DNA of 64,000 nt from Tenebrio molitor (taxonomy: Eukaryota; Arthropoda; Insecta; Coleoptera; Tenebrionidae): positions 18,042,001 through 18,106,000 of the forward strand of contig NC_091053.1 of NCBI RefSeq assembly GCF_963966145.1, given 5' to 3'. Below, in pieces: positions 21,685 through 34,283 of the stretch. Made by a program: the position numbers and the translations under genes. The first letter of the stretch is position 1; each line of letters opens with the position of its first letter. Below the pieces are notes generated by a model. That model was not told where the DNA came from. It did no database searches and was given only the letters and a program-made list of their open reading frames with translations.

Positions 21685-24015
21685 GTACGTATGTGTGAGC
21701 GTGTTGTGTGCAAAGTATGCAGATTTTTGCCGTCGAACGGCACATTTCCCGTTTAAATGTTAATGGCAGAATAGAAGGTATTTAGATTTCGGCCCAAGGT
21801 AAGCATACATAAGTACAGTCATTCACCCAAGCACACCTCTCTCCTCCGGCCTGGCTAAGTAAACGAGTGACAGGTACTCGACTGTACTGTACACGGATTG
21901 AAGGTCGCGCCTCGGCCGGTCACGTGACGAACAGGGCCGGCTCAAGGACGTTGCGTTTTCGAGGTGCAATAAACCCATCAGTTCACGAAACAGATAACGA
22001 TCGGAACGCTACGATGATACTCGACCATTAATTATTCGCACGGACAAAAAAGACGCACAGAAAGGAATCGACGCCAACAGGAAATCCATCCCGTGCTGCG
22101 ACCTTTGACGTGTCTCGAAAGGTCGCGATGGATGTGACAGCTGTCAATTTTAACGGACCGTTCTCTTTCCAATGTTCCACGTTTGCTCATTTTTTTTTAT
22201 CAATGGAATGTGTTAGGGGTGTGGCGGAAAAATTTTGTAAATCCTGATTATCCGAGGTAAATTACCTTTTTTGTGTTTGCGGTTTTGACGGGAATGACCT
22301 CACTTTTTTGTTGTATTGAACGTCTAATACAGGATGTTCCGCCTCATTTGGCTTATCTACACGGTGAGTCAATGAAAGAGCAACACCTTCGGCCCCTGTG
22401 CACTTGTACTAATTTAGTATTTGTACATGAAATATTCGGTTTAATCAAAGTTTAATAAAATTAGGTTAGGTCGAGGTGGATATTACTATTAATTATGCAT
22501 ACATGGTTTTAAAAATAACGTGATGTCGAAAGGATGTTGTGGGTAGAAAGAATTCTATTATAAATCGTATTGTGCTACCTACCTCCATTTTCTCTATTCC
22601 GACTCTGGTGTTTGTTATTAGAGTGGGTAAAGCTAATATTTTTATTTTCTAATAACAACTTGAAAATCTTCTAAAAATAGTTGGTTTTATTTTTGAAATG
22701 TGGAAATATAAGATTCAAACTCATGCAATTTGTTTTGCAACATTTTTAGAATTTAATAAATCCACAAAAAAGTGTAAAGAAACAATTGGAGATTTAAATA
22801 ATTACCGAGTAAATCACTGTTATTTTGTGAAATTACACTTGTTTTACGAACACAAAAATCATATCGGTTGTGATGGATTTTATTTTATGTATCATAAAAG
22901 GTTGAGTTGGCTATGCTTTTTTTTTCCAAGGGAGCAAAAGAGCCACTTTACTCCCTACAATCAGAGAGTAAAGTTGCTCATTATATAGAGGTCGTGCAAA
23001 AATGTGAGGTTTTCGTTGTTCTGGATGTGATTACAAAGTATGTTTTTTTATCCAACGAAAAACAGGTGTTATGAATAATTTAATTCAATGAAAACAATTA
23101 TGTAGTAACAGAACGTCTTGTTTTTAAAGATTTTAATTTTTTATATTAAGACGAACGATACATTTTTTCTATTAGGTAGCTCAACAGAAAGTATCAATCA
23201 ATATAAAATATGGTATTTCCTCTCTAGAGAGTAAAAGTAAAAACGTCGGGTTGTCATATCTAAAACGTTTAAAATACAAATGAGTCATTTGTAATTATAA
23301 GATTTATTTAAAAAAAAATCACAATATGTATATTAATACCAATCCTGCGGCATTATTTAAAACGATTTCAGGTATTTTATTTTCGCCAACGATGCTCTTA
23401 ACTTGGAATATGATTTCAAAGTTTTCCACTGACTTGGAAAATAATCCAAAATCACTTGTTTGTTTTTTTTTTGACATTTACTTCCTAGTCCATCTTTTAC
23501 AAAAAGTCAGATTTGATTTCATCCCTCTCTCTAGATTTTTTTGGGTAATACATCAAAATGCCTCTAGCCTCTTCGAAGGCATTCTGGAGAATCCTTAAAA
23601 ATTCGTAAAAACGAGACACAACCAACGAGGATAAAACGTGACCTGGGTAACGGCAAATGTGCTTACTCCTATGTTCTGATTTTAAGAAAATATACTATGT
23701 TCTAGTTTTTTTTTTTTTAATCAAGACAAGGAAAATGATTATGCTCGTGATTATGTATACCTTTGGAGTAACATTTCTGTCCTTGGCTCATTCTTCTCTC
23801 ACGGAAGGAAATGATACACTTTTCTCCTTTGTTATACAGATACGTGACTATGTACATATGTACTTTATCATTACATATTTTTTTTTATACAAACTGTCAA
23901 AGCACTAAATATTTAAAGATCTTTCTTATTTTCCATTATAATCTCCCTGTATTTATCATTATCACACATTCGCATTCCTTGATGCTGAATCTATTATAGA
24001 ACATAATTAATTTTT

Positions 24016-24694
24016 TAGGCACCCTCAATGAAAAATGTAATTTTATGTATTCCCATGTGGACGAGAAGTAACTCTTTTTCGGACGCACTTTTCTTACCAT
24101 GGACCGTGGCGCCATCTATTGGTCTGTTTAGTAAGTTAACAACGAAACCGACAAAACCGAGTAAACCGACTGAAAACAAATGAATATTTGACAATTAAAT
24201 TTAACCCAAGTATTTTATTTGGCCGAAAAAGTGTTGTATCGTTTATTTCTGGTGCTTATTTTGTGCAAAATAAGAAAATGAACGTTCATACAATCGATAG
24301 CAACAGCGTGATGAAGAAATGTCTAATACAACAGCCAAAGTGATGTCTAATACGCCGCCGGACATCGCAGGTGATAATCGCAATAATTGTCCTGTCACCA
24401 TGAATGTTGTAAATAAGTAATTTTATTGCAAATAATATTTTTCTCGTTTGGTTGGCAAGCTGATAAAAGACATTATTTATAAAAAATTGTTAATATGCAT
24501 TCATGAATGTACCTATCTATTTGAAAAAAGTAGATACAAAATAAATTTGTAATTTTTCCAATGGTGTTTTTTTTTCTTTGTATTTCGTGCGGTCGCCAAA
24601 AAAATTTAATGTGCACTTCGGACAAAAAGTGCGCCTGTTTTCAAGTCTCGGCTACGCCTCGACTAGAAAATCCAGACTCGGACAAAAAAGATGC
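24016..24694 (+). repeat. Dispersed repeat family A, copy 1
   Basis: This shares ordered blocks with 44912-45345 and 52461-53264: TAGGCACCCTCAATGAAAAA at the start, AACTCTTTTTCGGACGC, TCTGTTTAGTAAGTTA, TACAAAATAAA, AAAAATTTAATGTGCAC, then CTCGGCTACGCCTCG near the end and AAAAGATGC last. Copies 1 and 3 share both termini. The family was not recognised; the hairpin close to the 3' end is Helitron-like but the CTRR end is absent. Confidence 0.75.
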
Positions 24695-26716
24695 AGATAA
24701 AAACGAATTTTGACTGGTTTGGTTATAAGTTGCAGCACGATGGTCTGTAAAATCTATAATAATTAATAACAATTGTCACAGCAAAATTTCAAACTCTATG
24801 CAGTATGTCGTCTTGTCCACACCTCTGTTAAAAAAAATTAACAATATCATTTTTGTTTGGTGAGTGATCGCCGTCTCCAGTGAGTGGAACTCTCCTGAAC
24901 GGACACCCAGATACGGTATTAATCTACCATAACGTAGCTACAAACAATAGCCTTTACAACAATTGTGCACTAATGACTAGAAAAATTCTTAAGTGTGGTT
25001 AAAAAACAATGTTGCTGCGTGGGCGACTCCTCTTACTTGGTCTTTCTTTGATGGTACTTTTTTCACAATAGCGCACAACCATCATCACGCCTTAAAACTG
25101 GCTACCATCTCGTTTTATTGAAGACCCATTTGTTCAGTTTTTTTTTTGTAGCGAAAGCTTTTAAGCGCGAGCTTTTACAAGGAATTTAGATGTTGAGAAC
25201 AATGAAACAATTATCTACGTTGCTTTTTTGCAGCATCTGTATCGAAGCTATACATATTTAAATTTAATCCTTAGCAGAATAATTATTCTTAAAATTACCA
25301 CATATGATACTTAAGATCACAGATATCTGCAGTGTTGTAACACTACTCGGATAGAAACTGGAAGCGAATGCGTCACAGTATGATAAAAAAGAAGTCACGG
25401 CATTGAGGCCGGATTTATTTAACATTACGGATATTTCTATTAAGTAGTGATAATTCCTTTGGAAGTACAATTTTTTGTAAGTTATGAAGTTAATGGAACG
25501 CCCGCGGTCACCCATCCAAACACTGACCTCGACCAACATTGCTTAACGCTATTTTAAGAACAATTTTTTGACCTTCCCTTTTTTATCTTATCTATCGTGC
25601 ATTGTTTGAAATACGTAAGTGTTGATTAATATTAATAGAAATGATGCACCAGGAACACAGAACAGCTTCTGACGAGGGGTTCAAGGAAGTTTGTAACTTC
25701 ATAAAAAAGCAATTAAAATACTGTTACTTGTTAATAAATCCGTAACATCGTAAACTAAACTGAATTGAAATGACTAAGAAATACATTCTGTGTAGCACAA
25801 AGCAATTTGTTGGAAGATCAAAACTGACCAGTCCGAAACTGAGAATGTTGCAATCCAGAAGTTCGCCGATTTACAAAAGTAGCGGAAATTTCACCCAACT
25901 TTGATATTTAAATGATGCAGAACAACACGATACTAATTGTTGGTGCATGTTTACATTTGTAGATAATTATTTGATTGACGTTTACCATATTTAGTTTTAA
26001 TTGATTTCATTTTACGGTATTGTCTGCACAAGTCTTGTTAATTTGATTGCATGACTAAATTGTAAAATATGTAATAGAATCATATGAAGTACAATTTGTT
26101 CGTGTTAAATACGTCAAGATCATATCAAGCAGGTATGTCAGTGACTACATATCTATTATTAATTCCAATGCCATTTTTCTAGCACCGTACTTTCTTTCGA
26201 TTTTGCTATTTATTACAGTCACTTGCTAATTTTGCTGTAATTATTTTAAATTACCAAACTTATTTTCCGCTCTTGCCATAATTTCCTGTTCAGTTTCTTT
26301 TTTTTTCGTTTAATTCAGGAGAAGGTTGACGCGTTGACGGTTATGTGCAAATGTATGTATTAGAGACAAGGTGTTTTTTTTTTTTAATAATGCAACCAAA
26401 AATAGTCGAAATTCACCTCGTCTGACAGACGAAAATGTCAATTTTGAGATTTACAAGTCATATTTTATTTTAAGGTCAACACTGAAGTAGTAAAATCATC
26501 TGAATAAATTATGCAATATCAAACGTGTGTGATCAGCCAATGAGAGCGCTTGCTTTCATCCAATCGAAAAAGTTTATCGCGATAAAAACGTCCTACTACA
26601 CCTGTCAAAAGTGATTAATTGTGTACTGCTCCTGTCAGATTCTCAAATTGTTTTTAATAACTGTATTATAAATAAGCCATTAACGTTAAAGTTTGTATTT
26701 TGGGATTAATCTTGCC

Positions 26717-26957
26717 AAAAATAACACGACCTAATTTTTTAAATCTGATAAATTTTCCCACTTTTCACATTTTTGCTTTAGACAATTTACTCGTCGATAT
26801 TTGGTCATTTTTATTCGAAGGTTAAAACCCTCGAGCTAAAGCTCTCGGGCCTAACCAGAATAAAAATGCTCAAATTCAACTCGTAAAATTGTCACAGCAA
26901 AAAGTTTTCGTAAAATTGAAAAATTTATCCGATAAAAAAATTAGGTCTTGTTATTTT
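26717..26957. repeat. 241-bp foldback with central CTCG pair
   Basis: The outer arms AAAATAACACGACCTAATTT and its complement near 26938-26957 pair, with similarity continuing inward for about 100 bp per side. The exact middle (26830-26847) is CTCG-AGCTAAAGCT-CTCG. No target duplication was resolved. Confidence 0.65.
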
Positions 26958-27925
26958 ACCTTCGAGAAATTCATCGAGTGGGTGTGAAAAACAAATGATT
27001 TAAAAACGTATGGCTCAACTTGAATGATCAGGGCGTGTAAATGACCTTACGATGCTTGCAATGATCGAAGATCAAAAATGGTTTTGCTTCCTATGTGAAT
27101 GAGTCACCGTTTACTACATTTGACTGTGTTAAATATCACGCTAATTCAGAAATTCAGCACGTTTTCGATGCTTTTGTTTTTCACGACCGCTCTTGATCAT
27201 ACATTTTTTCAAACATACAGTATATCACACGATTTTTTGTTGGGTTAATTTTTTTATGGTACTAATGCACTTCATAAGTACTGTTGAATTCCTTTAAATT
27301 TATCTATTCCTTCTTTTTGAAAAAAAAAAAGAAATAAAACAAAATACAGGAAAGCTGAGGAAGAGAATCCTTTTACTCTTTACTTAATTTTGTTCGTTTT
27401 TTATTGATTCTGTCCAAAACGAAGCAAACTAGGACCAACCTGGCAGGTATGTCATTTTTCTGGCACAACAGGTTGTCCAGGTGTTTCGGTTATGCTGAAA
27501 ATATTCATTGTTTTCGTTTAGTTATTTATTATTTATGTAAATCGGGGCCATCAACTTTGTTGTTATTCAAGCAACAACAATAAATAGTAAACAGTCTACG
27601 CTTCCCTATGCAAATGTATTGGTATTTAATTAAAAAAGTTACGTCATTTTCTGGCCATATTACAATTTTTGATGTGTCTGTGTCTAGATTATAAATGAAT
27701 AACGTACGTTATCCACATGGTGTTTCTACCTGGCACTCTATTCGATATCAGGCTATTAAATTTTTTTTCAGACAATTTGATACAAATTGTCATAAATTGC
27801 TTTGTCTACAGGGTGGTCCTTGTAAATGTATAGCGTCATATGGTTCAGTAAGTATTATTCACGTAGCGATAGACATTGTATATTTTGTTTTGCATTAAAA
27901 TAAAAATAAATTATTTTTTTAATTC

Positions 27926-28013
27926 TGATGAATCACCTGACCTGAATCCAATTGAGTACACGTGGGACGAGGTAAAGAGACAAATTAAGGATAGGAAGTT
28001 TTTCCACAAATAA
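27926..28013 (+). pseudogene. Tc1-type transposase C-terminal relic
   Basis: The frame reads SPDLNPIEYTWDEVKRQIKD and then stops at TAA 28011-28013. SPDLNPIE-x2-WD is the block containing the third catalytic acidic residue of Tc1-like DDE transposases. No other part of the transposase was found nearby, so this is a short decayed remnant. Confidence 0.75.
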
Positions 28014-28700
28014 GAATTACATACATAATTGAAAAGATTCAACCAGATTCAGATAATTTGTCATAAAAGCCTGCAGGAGTCGTTTAATTTGTGCGACACG
28101 CGCCACTGTACATCTGAAAATCGAAGTTGAAATGTCGTTTTCGGCGTAACCGCCAGGTGGTCGAAAAACCGTTAACAACCCATTGTGCCGGTGGTAATTG
28201 CGGAGTAGCACTTTTCGAAGGGGTAGCAACGAATTAAGAGTACAAGAGCTTTATCAAATCGACTGCAATGAGCGTTCATTGTGCGAATTGGAATGAAAAC
28301 TCTTCGCCCGATGGCGGTCTTTGAACTCGAAAAACCGCCACACTCCGGTGGCATGTGGAAAACGATCGAGGAGTATCTTTTGATCGCGCCAGTTCTTTAT
28401 TATTTTTTTCCAACGGGAACAACAAAAAGTTAACGCATAATGACGGTCGGGTGTTTTTACCTGGTCCCGCTTCATAGGGAAAGATTCGTGTGGTATGATA
28501 ATAATTCCGTCCGAAGCATTTCCGTTCGGTTATTTTTTTAATATCTGTGTTAATATCCATTTTCCTTTTCCGTGAGAATATACATACATGCGTTTCGGTC
28601 GAATTGCGTAGGTATTTTTTTGAACGTCGGTTAACATCCTGTCATATTAGTTCCGGAGTGACAGTTTTTGATTTAACATTTTATGCGTCATTGTGGTGCA

Positions 28701-29151
28701 GACGCAGTTGGCCATGAGCATACACACCAGCCTTTAGATTTAGTTACAAAAAAAAAATAACTAAACAGCAATTTTGACAGTTTGAGGTTATGATCTAACA
28801 GAAATGACAAGCAAAGTATAAATGTGAATACATTTCTGTTTAGTCGATGGAAAAATCAGTTCATTCATAGAGAACGAACTGAACATATCAGTAAAAATTT
28901 AATCACATGGGGAGAAATAACAATTGTTTATAATAATAATCACCAAATTCTGTGACGTTGCGAGATGTTTTTTGGTTAAGCGTTATTTATTAAGGTAACG
29001 AATGTCAAAAAAAAGAAGTCATAAAGCGTTCGTTCTTGACCTTGACGTTTTTTTTTTTTGTCAGCTGAAATGTAAACCAAAAAACCCTAAAATTACTAGA
29101 GACGGCCGTACTGCCAACTTAAATTTGAATTTTCAGGGCCAACTGCGTCGA
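28701..29151. mobile_element. Possible inverted-repeat element
   Basis: GACGCAGTTGGCC (28701) and its complement GGCCAACTGCGTC (to about 29151) form 13-bp inverted repeats about 425 bp apart. The arms do not extend and no clear target duplication was seen, so the call is weak. The interior holds CTTGACCTTGACG near 29035, a good FTZ-F1-type site on the - strand. Confidence 0.35.
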
Positions 29152-31212
29152 CAACAATTTTCAAATCTAATGTAGGTTCTGCCAGTTAAAAACTATTTCT
29201 TTTTCATCAAAACTATCTTTTATCTTATTTTTTTACCAAAAAAATCGATTTTTTCATGTCGGCGTGTCTAATAAAAAATAAGGGTGAACTTTGACGTACG
29301 GTTTCCCTTTTTCTACTTTCACTAATCTTTTCTTTCGTCTCTATATTTTTTCATTGTATCAGACAACTTTCTACATCCTATATGAGTATGCGATAAAGAA
29401 CACCATATTTTGCGAATAATCTGAAAATAATTGATTTTTTAAACTTTCTAATCATTATCACATTTATATTAATTTCCAAATCAGCTTCAAACCAAATTTT
29501 AGACAAAATTAAAAACATTTCTTTGTCTGACACCTGACACCTTCGTGTTACGGTGTCATATTTTTTGGAAACTTTTCTTCCATTTTTTGTAATATTTGTG
29601 ATAGCCGCAATCTTGGCAACAGTGTCAAACGTGCACGAGAAAAAGTGTAGGTCGAATTTTTCTTGGCGGTGTTTTTTGCCGCCAGTTGATCAATATTTAT
29701 GCATTTTTTGCCGCCTCTTTCATAACCACGCTAGCGCAACAAATCGTTCCAACGTAATCATCGTGTGATTATTGATCAAGATCGAGGAACGCGAACGCCC
29801 TCTAATCAACGGGGCCACGTACGCCACTGAACTGTACACGGTGTGACTTCGAAAATCCGGAAAGAACACAGACGAGGAGATATTTTTAGATTGGAAACGA
29901 GATGGACACTTAATTGTTAAACCAGTAAAAAATAATTGCCTGTCAAATTTGCAATAAAAAAATTGATGTCACATTTTTCCGAGAAGCGGGTGAAAGTAGA
30001 AACTTAGATATGTTGTTGACGTATTGTTTTCATTTAGCCAAGTTGTATTTAAGAGAGTCGTAGAATTTTACTGCAGTCTATGAGGAGATTCTTTGAAATT
30101 TTGACGCCGGTTTTGCGGTTTTCGATACAGATTAAATTTTTCTTTTTTGATGAAGAAGATCTGCATAAAATGAATTCAAATTTTGCGGTAACCAAGTCGT
30201 GTACAAAACTTCTAGGACGCACCGTAGCATGGGTCATATTAGACCCCGGTTGTATTAATAATGAAAAATAATAATCAAATAATATTGTGATTGGGAATAA
30301 GAAACCAAATACTTGAACTATGGTCCACACAAAATTGTCTTTCGCATTTGATGTATGGGTCTTATGTGACCCCATGTTCTCGTTGGGGACTTTGGAAAGT
30401 AATACATTAGTGAAAAATATTTTTTTACGTTCGTGTTTTCTCTCCATTCCCTTAAAAGATAAGTGTTTTTATAAATGTATTTTTAATTTGTAATTCTACG
30501 ATGTTACCAACAATAGGGAATTTCCAATTGTTTTAAGATATGAAGTTGCTAATAAGAGGACCTGACTTCACTAAAGCAAATAAAACGTTTTTACGTGATT
30601 AATTAATTTCATTTGCTCATTTTTAGATTCTGAAAGACGAAATAGTCAAATTCGTTTGTTTTCACATTTTGCAAAATAATTTCCCTGTTTTTTCATGTAG
30701 CATCACATATTTATTTTAGTTTTAAGTGTTGACGATTTTAAGGACTTTTAGATTTTAATGTATTTGAAATATGTCGTTTAATAAAGTTGTCTTCCCGAAG
30801 TGTTACCGGAATTGCCATAAAATTTAAATTTCTACGCTGGACGTTACTATTGTCAGTTGAAATTTATTAACTCCCACAAAAAGTTCATAAATCAAGTCGA
30901 CCAAACGAATTGAAAAAACAAAATCGTCTACGATTGGATTATTATTACTGTTGGGTGTTTGAAATCACAAAATTATAATTCACAAATTGTGAAATTTTTA
31001 TTTTCATCGATAAATGATATATTTTGAAACTGTCAAATTTAATAATTTATAACGAAACATTTTTTGATCAAGATACCACATGAAAAAATATTCAAATTTT
31101 GATGAACAAAAATTAATTTCTCAAGAAGATATTTATCTTCAAGCGGTCCTAATTCGCGCCTTTATGTATCTCGTTAGAACCAAAGCAAACTTTAGACTTT
31201 AGAAAACTTTAT

Positions 31213-31513
31213 GGTAATTGTTCACTTTAACTACTTCTGGAATTTTCGCGTTTTTTCTGGCTAGACAGCCTCAGGGAGTTCTCCTAGATCGTGTCCCACC
31301 ATTCAAACCTTGTGCAAATGCCTTTTTTTCCCTCTCTTGTTGTGTTTCAAGGTCGCGTCAAGGTCGCGCCAAGTCTTAGTATAACTAAAGGGTAAGGAAA
31401 ATTTTCATTTGCACAAGGTTTGACTGGTGGGAAACGATCTAGGAGGACGCCCTGAGGCTGTCTAGCCAGAAAAAACGCGAAAATTCCAGAAGTAGTTAAA
31501 GTGAACAATTACC
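31213..31513. mobile_element. 301-bp foldback transposon with 8-bp target duplication
   Basis: Arms of 108 bp (31213-31320 and 31406-31513) are nearly perfect reverse complements, starting GGTAATTGTTCACTTTAACT. The 85-bp loop holds two adjacent TCAAGGTCGCG units. AACTTTAT occurs directly outside both ends (31205-31212 and 31514-31521), the 8-bp duplication typical of hAT-type integration. No transposase is present, so the element is non-autonomous. Confidence 0.88.
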
Positions 31514-31653
31514 AACTTTATTATTGAACCTTCAAGTACCTACTAATAATATTGCAACAAAAGAATTAGGAATTGCTGGTGTCTTAAAATTTGAAAATTG
31601 TAAGTTCATGTCCCATTTTTTTTGTGATCCACTTGAAGATAAAATAGTGTGTG

Positions 31654-31772
31654 TATATCATTGAGAGTAGAAGGTCTTTTTGTGCTTCGCCCAGTTGTCG
31701 ACCTCGATTTCGTCTCGGTCTTCAATCTCTGTGCTTAGCACAAAAAGACTCACTTCTACTCTTAGTGATATA
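31654..31772. repeat. 119-bp hairpin with central CTCG pair
   Basis: TATATCATTGAGAGTAGAAG at the left pairs with CTTCTACTCTTAGTGATATA at the right, and the inner GTCTTTTTGTGCT pairs with AGCACAAAAAGAC. The loop centre is CTCG-ATTTCGT-CTCG (31702-31716). It begins only about 140 bp after the 301-bp foldback. Confidence 0.75.
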
Positions 31773-32229
31773 ATCTACTATTTTCATTGTTTGTGTAATT
31801 TTGTGTGGTGAAATGCTGTATCGAGGGTCATTTCTTTTACGACTTTATGGTACTATTATAGACATAAAATCTGTTTATTTTTAAATTACTTTGGTATTAT
31901 TCGTAATAAAAAAAATTAAATTTACGTAAATTATGGTAATTTTACTGTACATTCGGTGTTTATGTCATTACTTTATTACAAAATGTAAATTGATAATTTA
32001 TAATACATACCCAAATTGAGCCAAGAAAGATTGCATCCAAAACATATACCTATGCGAATATAATTATTATATGAGGGCTGAATTAGTAAAGTAGATTAAA
32101 ACTTTTTCCGAAAAATATTTTAAAAGGTTTTAATGTTCTCCGTAAAGAGGTTTGTTTGATGTTTTCTATTTTTTTTTTCGGTTCATAATAAAATGAGGTG
32201 ATTTTAAAAATCGTATCAATATAAAAAAA

Positions 32230-32751
32230 ATATGTATTGGTGTCGCGATCACCTAGTGGAGAAACGCCCGAGCACGCGGCGACCTTCTCCAACCCCACGG
32301 AGCGGCGCGACCCTCCGTCCGCCGCCGCTGCCGCCTTTCTCACATCGCTCTCCGGCTCTGTTACACCGACAAAGAACCCGAGAGGGCCAGCTGAGTGTTG
32401 CACGCGGCCGCGATAACCCGTCGTCAGGTTGATGTGCGCCAAACAGGTAGTAGCGGTCGCGTAGTGGTACCCGAGACACCGACAGTCGTCGCGAGAACCT
32501 CCTCGCCGCCGCCGTCGCCGCACACACATCGCCGCGCGCCGTCTACCGGCGTCGTCGCCGTCGCCATCGTGCCTTGGTGGTCGTCGTGTCGCCTCAGTTT
32601 CGGGCCGACGACGTCGATAGTTCTCCTACCGGAGCGAGCGCCATCATCATCATCCATCGCGGTGCCGTTGTACTTGATTCGCCGAATGACCTTGAGGTTG
32701 GACACGTGACCAAGGGCCTTGACCTTACTCCCCACCACGACCACGACCGAA
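32230..32751 (+). other. GC-rich block, candidate non-coding exon or promoter
   Basis: About 520 bp are strikingly GC- and CpG-rich in an AT-rich setting, with CCG/GTC triplet runs open in several frames on both strands and no recognisable protein. The + strand ends in a donor-like CGAA/GTATGT (32751). TGACCTTGA at 32687-32695 is a perfect complement of the FTZ-F1/SF-1 site YCAAGGYCR, and a second AAGGTCA core lies at 32720-32726. This suits an alternative promoter or 5' UTR exon of Hr39, but direct evidence is lacking. Confidence 0.4.
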
Positions 32752-33494
32752 GTATGTATAGTCGTTCTGTCTCTCTCCAATGAACGATTTCGTTTCGCAC
32801 TTACGAGTACGCATCCTACGTAACCTATCTATCAATCGAATCTGCTTTCTTATCTTTATTGTTGCATCTGGTAACGTCTGGGATTAAGTGGAATTGGGGC
32901 GAAATTCGGTAATTTATCGTTGTGTAAACGAGAGCCGGGGCAGGACCGTACTCGGATTGTTCTGTTCAATGAAAATTACGGTTCTACCTGAGAGAAAACC
33001 TGATGAACGGACTGAGTTTTACAATATCATTTATAAAAGTGAAATAATATATTCATAAGTACATATTAATGTAATCGTTCAAACAAAAATATTTTGAAAT
33101 ACATACATATCTACATAATTTATGGTTTTAATATGATTATAGGAACTGTACAGTTTGTCGTTTCTTATCAGTTTAATAACATTAGTGTTGTATATATTTT
33201 TTTAAATAATGACTACAAATTAAAACATTTTAACATAGAAAAATGTATTGTAGATCACAGAGTAAAAGTAAACACAGCCAAACTGTTTTTTAATATCACA
33301 GGAATAAATAGATTTTTTTTTAATGTCTGACGGGATTACTTATGTATTTTTTTTAAATTTTGACAGTATTATATTAGTTATATGTATTACCAATTTGAAA
33401 TGTATACAGGGTGGCTCAAAATTCGCGGAACAACTCAATGGGGCAATGTCAAGTCATGTTGGAAAATTATGAGAAAAATAATAAATAAATACCG

Positions 33495-33782
33495 TTCACG
33501 TTTTTTTGGCATAATGGGAGGCCATGATTTATTTTTTTAAGGTTGGATACACTGATTTCCGTCACTAAAGTGCCTGACATGCGGACCTGTCAAAATGAAC
33601 ATAACATGTTGCTGGATTTCCCGCGATGTCTGGGGATTCTTCTATTGCAAATTAGGAAAACTGACAACAACGCTATTTATAACCTCAAATTTAAAAAAAC
33701 ATAACCTAATTCAACACACAGCTTTACAACCAAATTAAGTGCTAAATTTACATGACCTCCAATTATGCCAAAACAACGTAAA
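33495..33782. mobile_element. GGCATAATGG-family MITE, copy 1
   Basis: The left end reads TTCACGTTTTTTTGGCATAA and the right end carries ATTATGCCAAAACAACGTAA, giving inverted ends of about 27 bp. Internal blocks GTCACTAAAGTGCCTGACAT and TATAACCTCAAA are shared with the copies at 51261 and 55391. No coding capacity. Confidence 0.85.
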
Positions 33783-34048
33783 TGCATTTTAAATTCTATA
33801 TATTTTAGATTTGAAAATGTGGGGGCTCAAAAAGTGCAGCTTTGATTTCGTTTATTTTCAATATTAAAAAAGATTTTGACCGTTTCTTTTTTTACTTGCC
33901 AGTGGTATAACAACTTTGAATAATTTTGATCAGGTTTGGAATTATTTACTTCATTATTTATAACATTTCCAAGAAGTGAATTATGTCGGTTTTACCTGAA
34001 ATTACATATGGCAACATGGTCTTGATTGTTGTTTTTTTTCCATGGATA

Positions 34049-34283
34049 CAGTTGGTTGCAAAAAAAAAACGGGAAACGAAAATTTTCCTATTATAAATTT
34101 GATTTTGTCCATTTGTCAATTAATTGTCTACTTGACAATACCTATCAAATAATTGAAAAAAATGTCATTGCATTTTGACGTTAATTGTACGAATCCCTCG
34201 TAAGTAGGTTTCACACTTTGAAAAAATCGTAAAAATGTGTCAATTTTATTCTGACAGTTCCCCTTTTTTTTGCAACCAACTGT
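34049..34283. mobile_element. TA-flanked CAGTTGGTTGCA MITE, copy 1
   Basis: TA-CAGTTGGTTGCAAAAAA at the left mirrors TTTTTTGCAACCAACTG-TA at the right. It is 235 bp long and similar along its full length to 55882-56105. TA duplication and short ends suggest Tc1/mariner mobilisation. Confidence 0.88.

Larger units (their letters stand above)
21685..32229. other. Gene-free region, repeat-bearing
   Basis: No supported coding exon was found across 10.5 kb. Recognised contents are a dispersed repeat (24016-24694), a foldback (26717-26957), a Tc1-type transposase relic (27926-28013), a possible inverted-repeat pair (28701-29151), a 301-bp foldback (31213-31513) and a small hairpin (31654-31772). 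An imperfect 17-bp hairpin lies at 22941-22980. The segment probably lies inside a long Hr39 5' intron or in intergenic DNA. Confidence 0.5.

Noticed and set aside
24016..24694. Helitron
   Set aside because: A hairpin near the 3' end was suggestive, but the CTRR end is missing and the 5' TC start is not clear in the three copies.
32083..32800. Several overlapping ORFs on both strands in the GC-rich block
   Set aside because: All are open because CCG/GTC-type triplets lack stops; none resembles a known protein.
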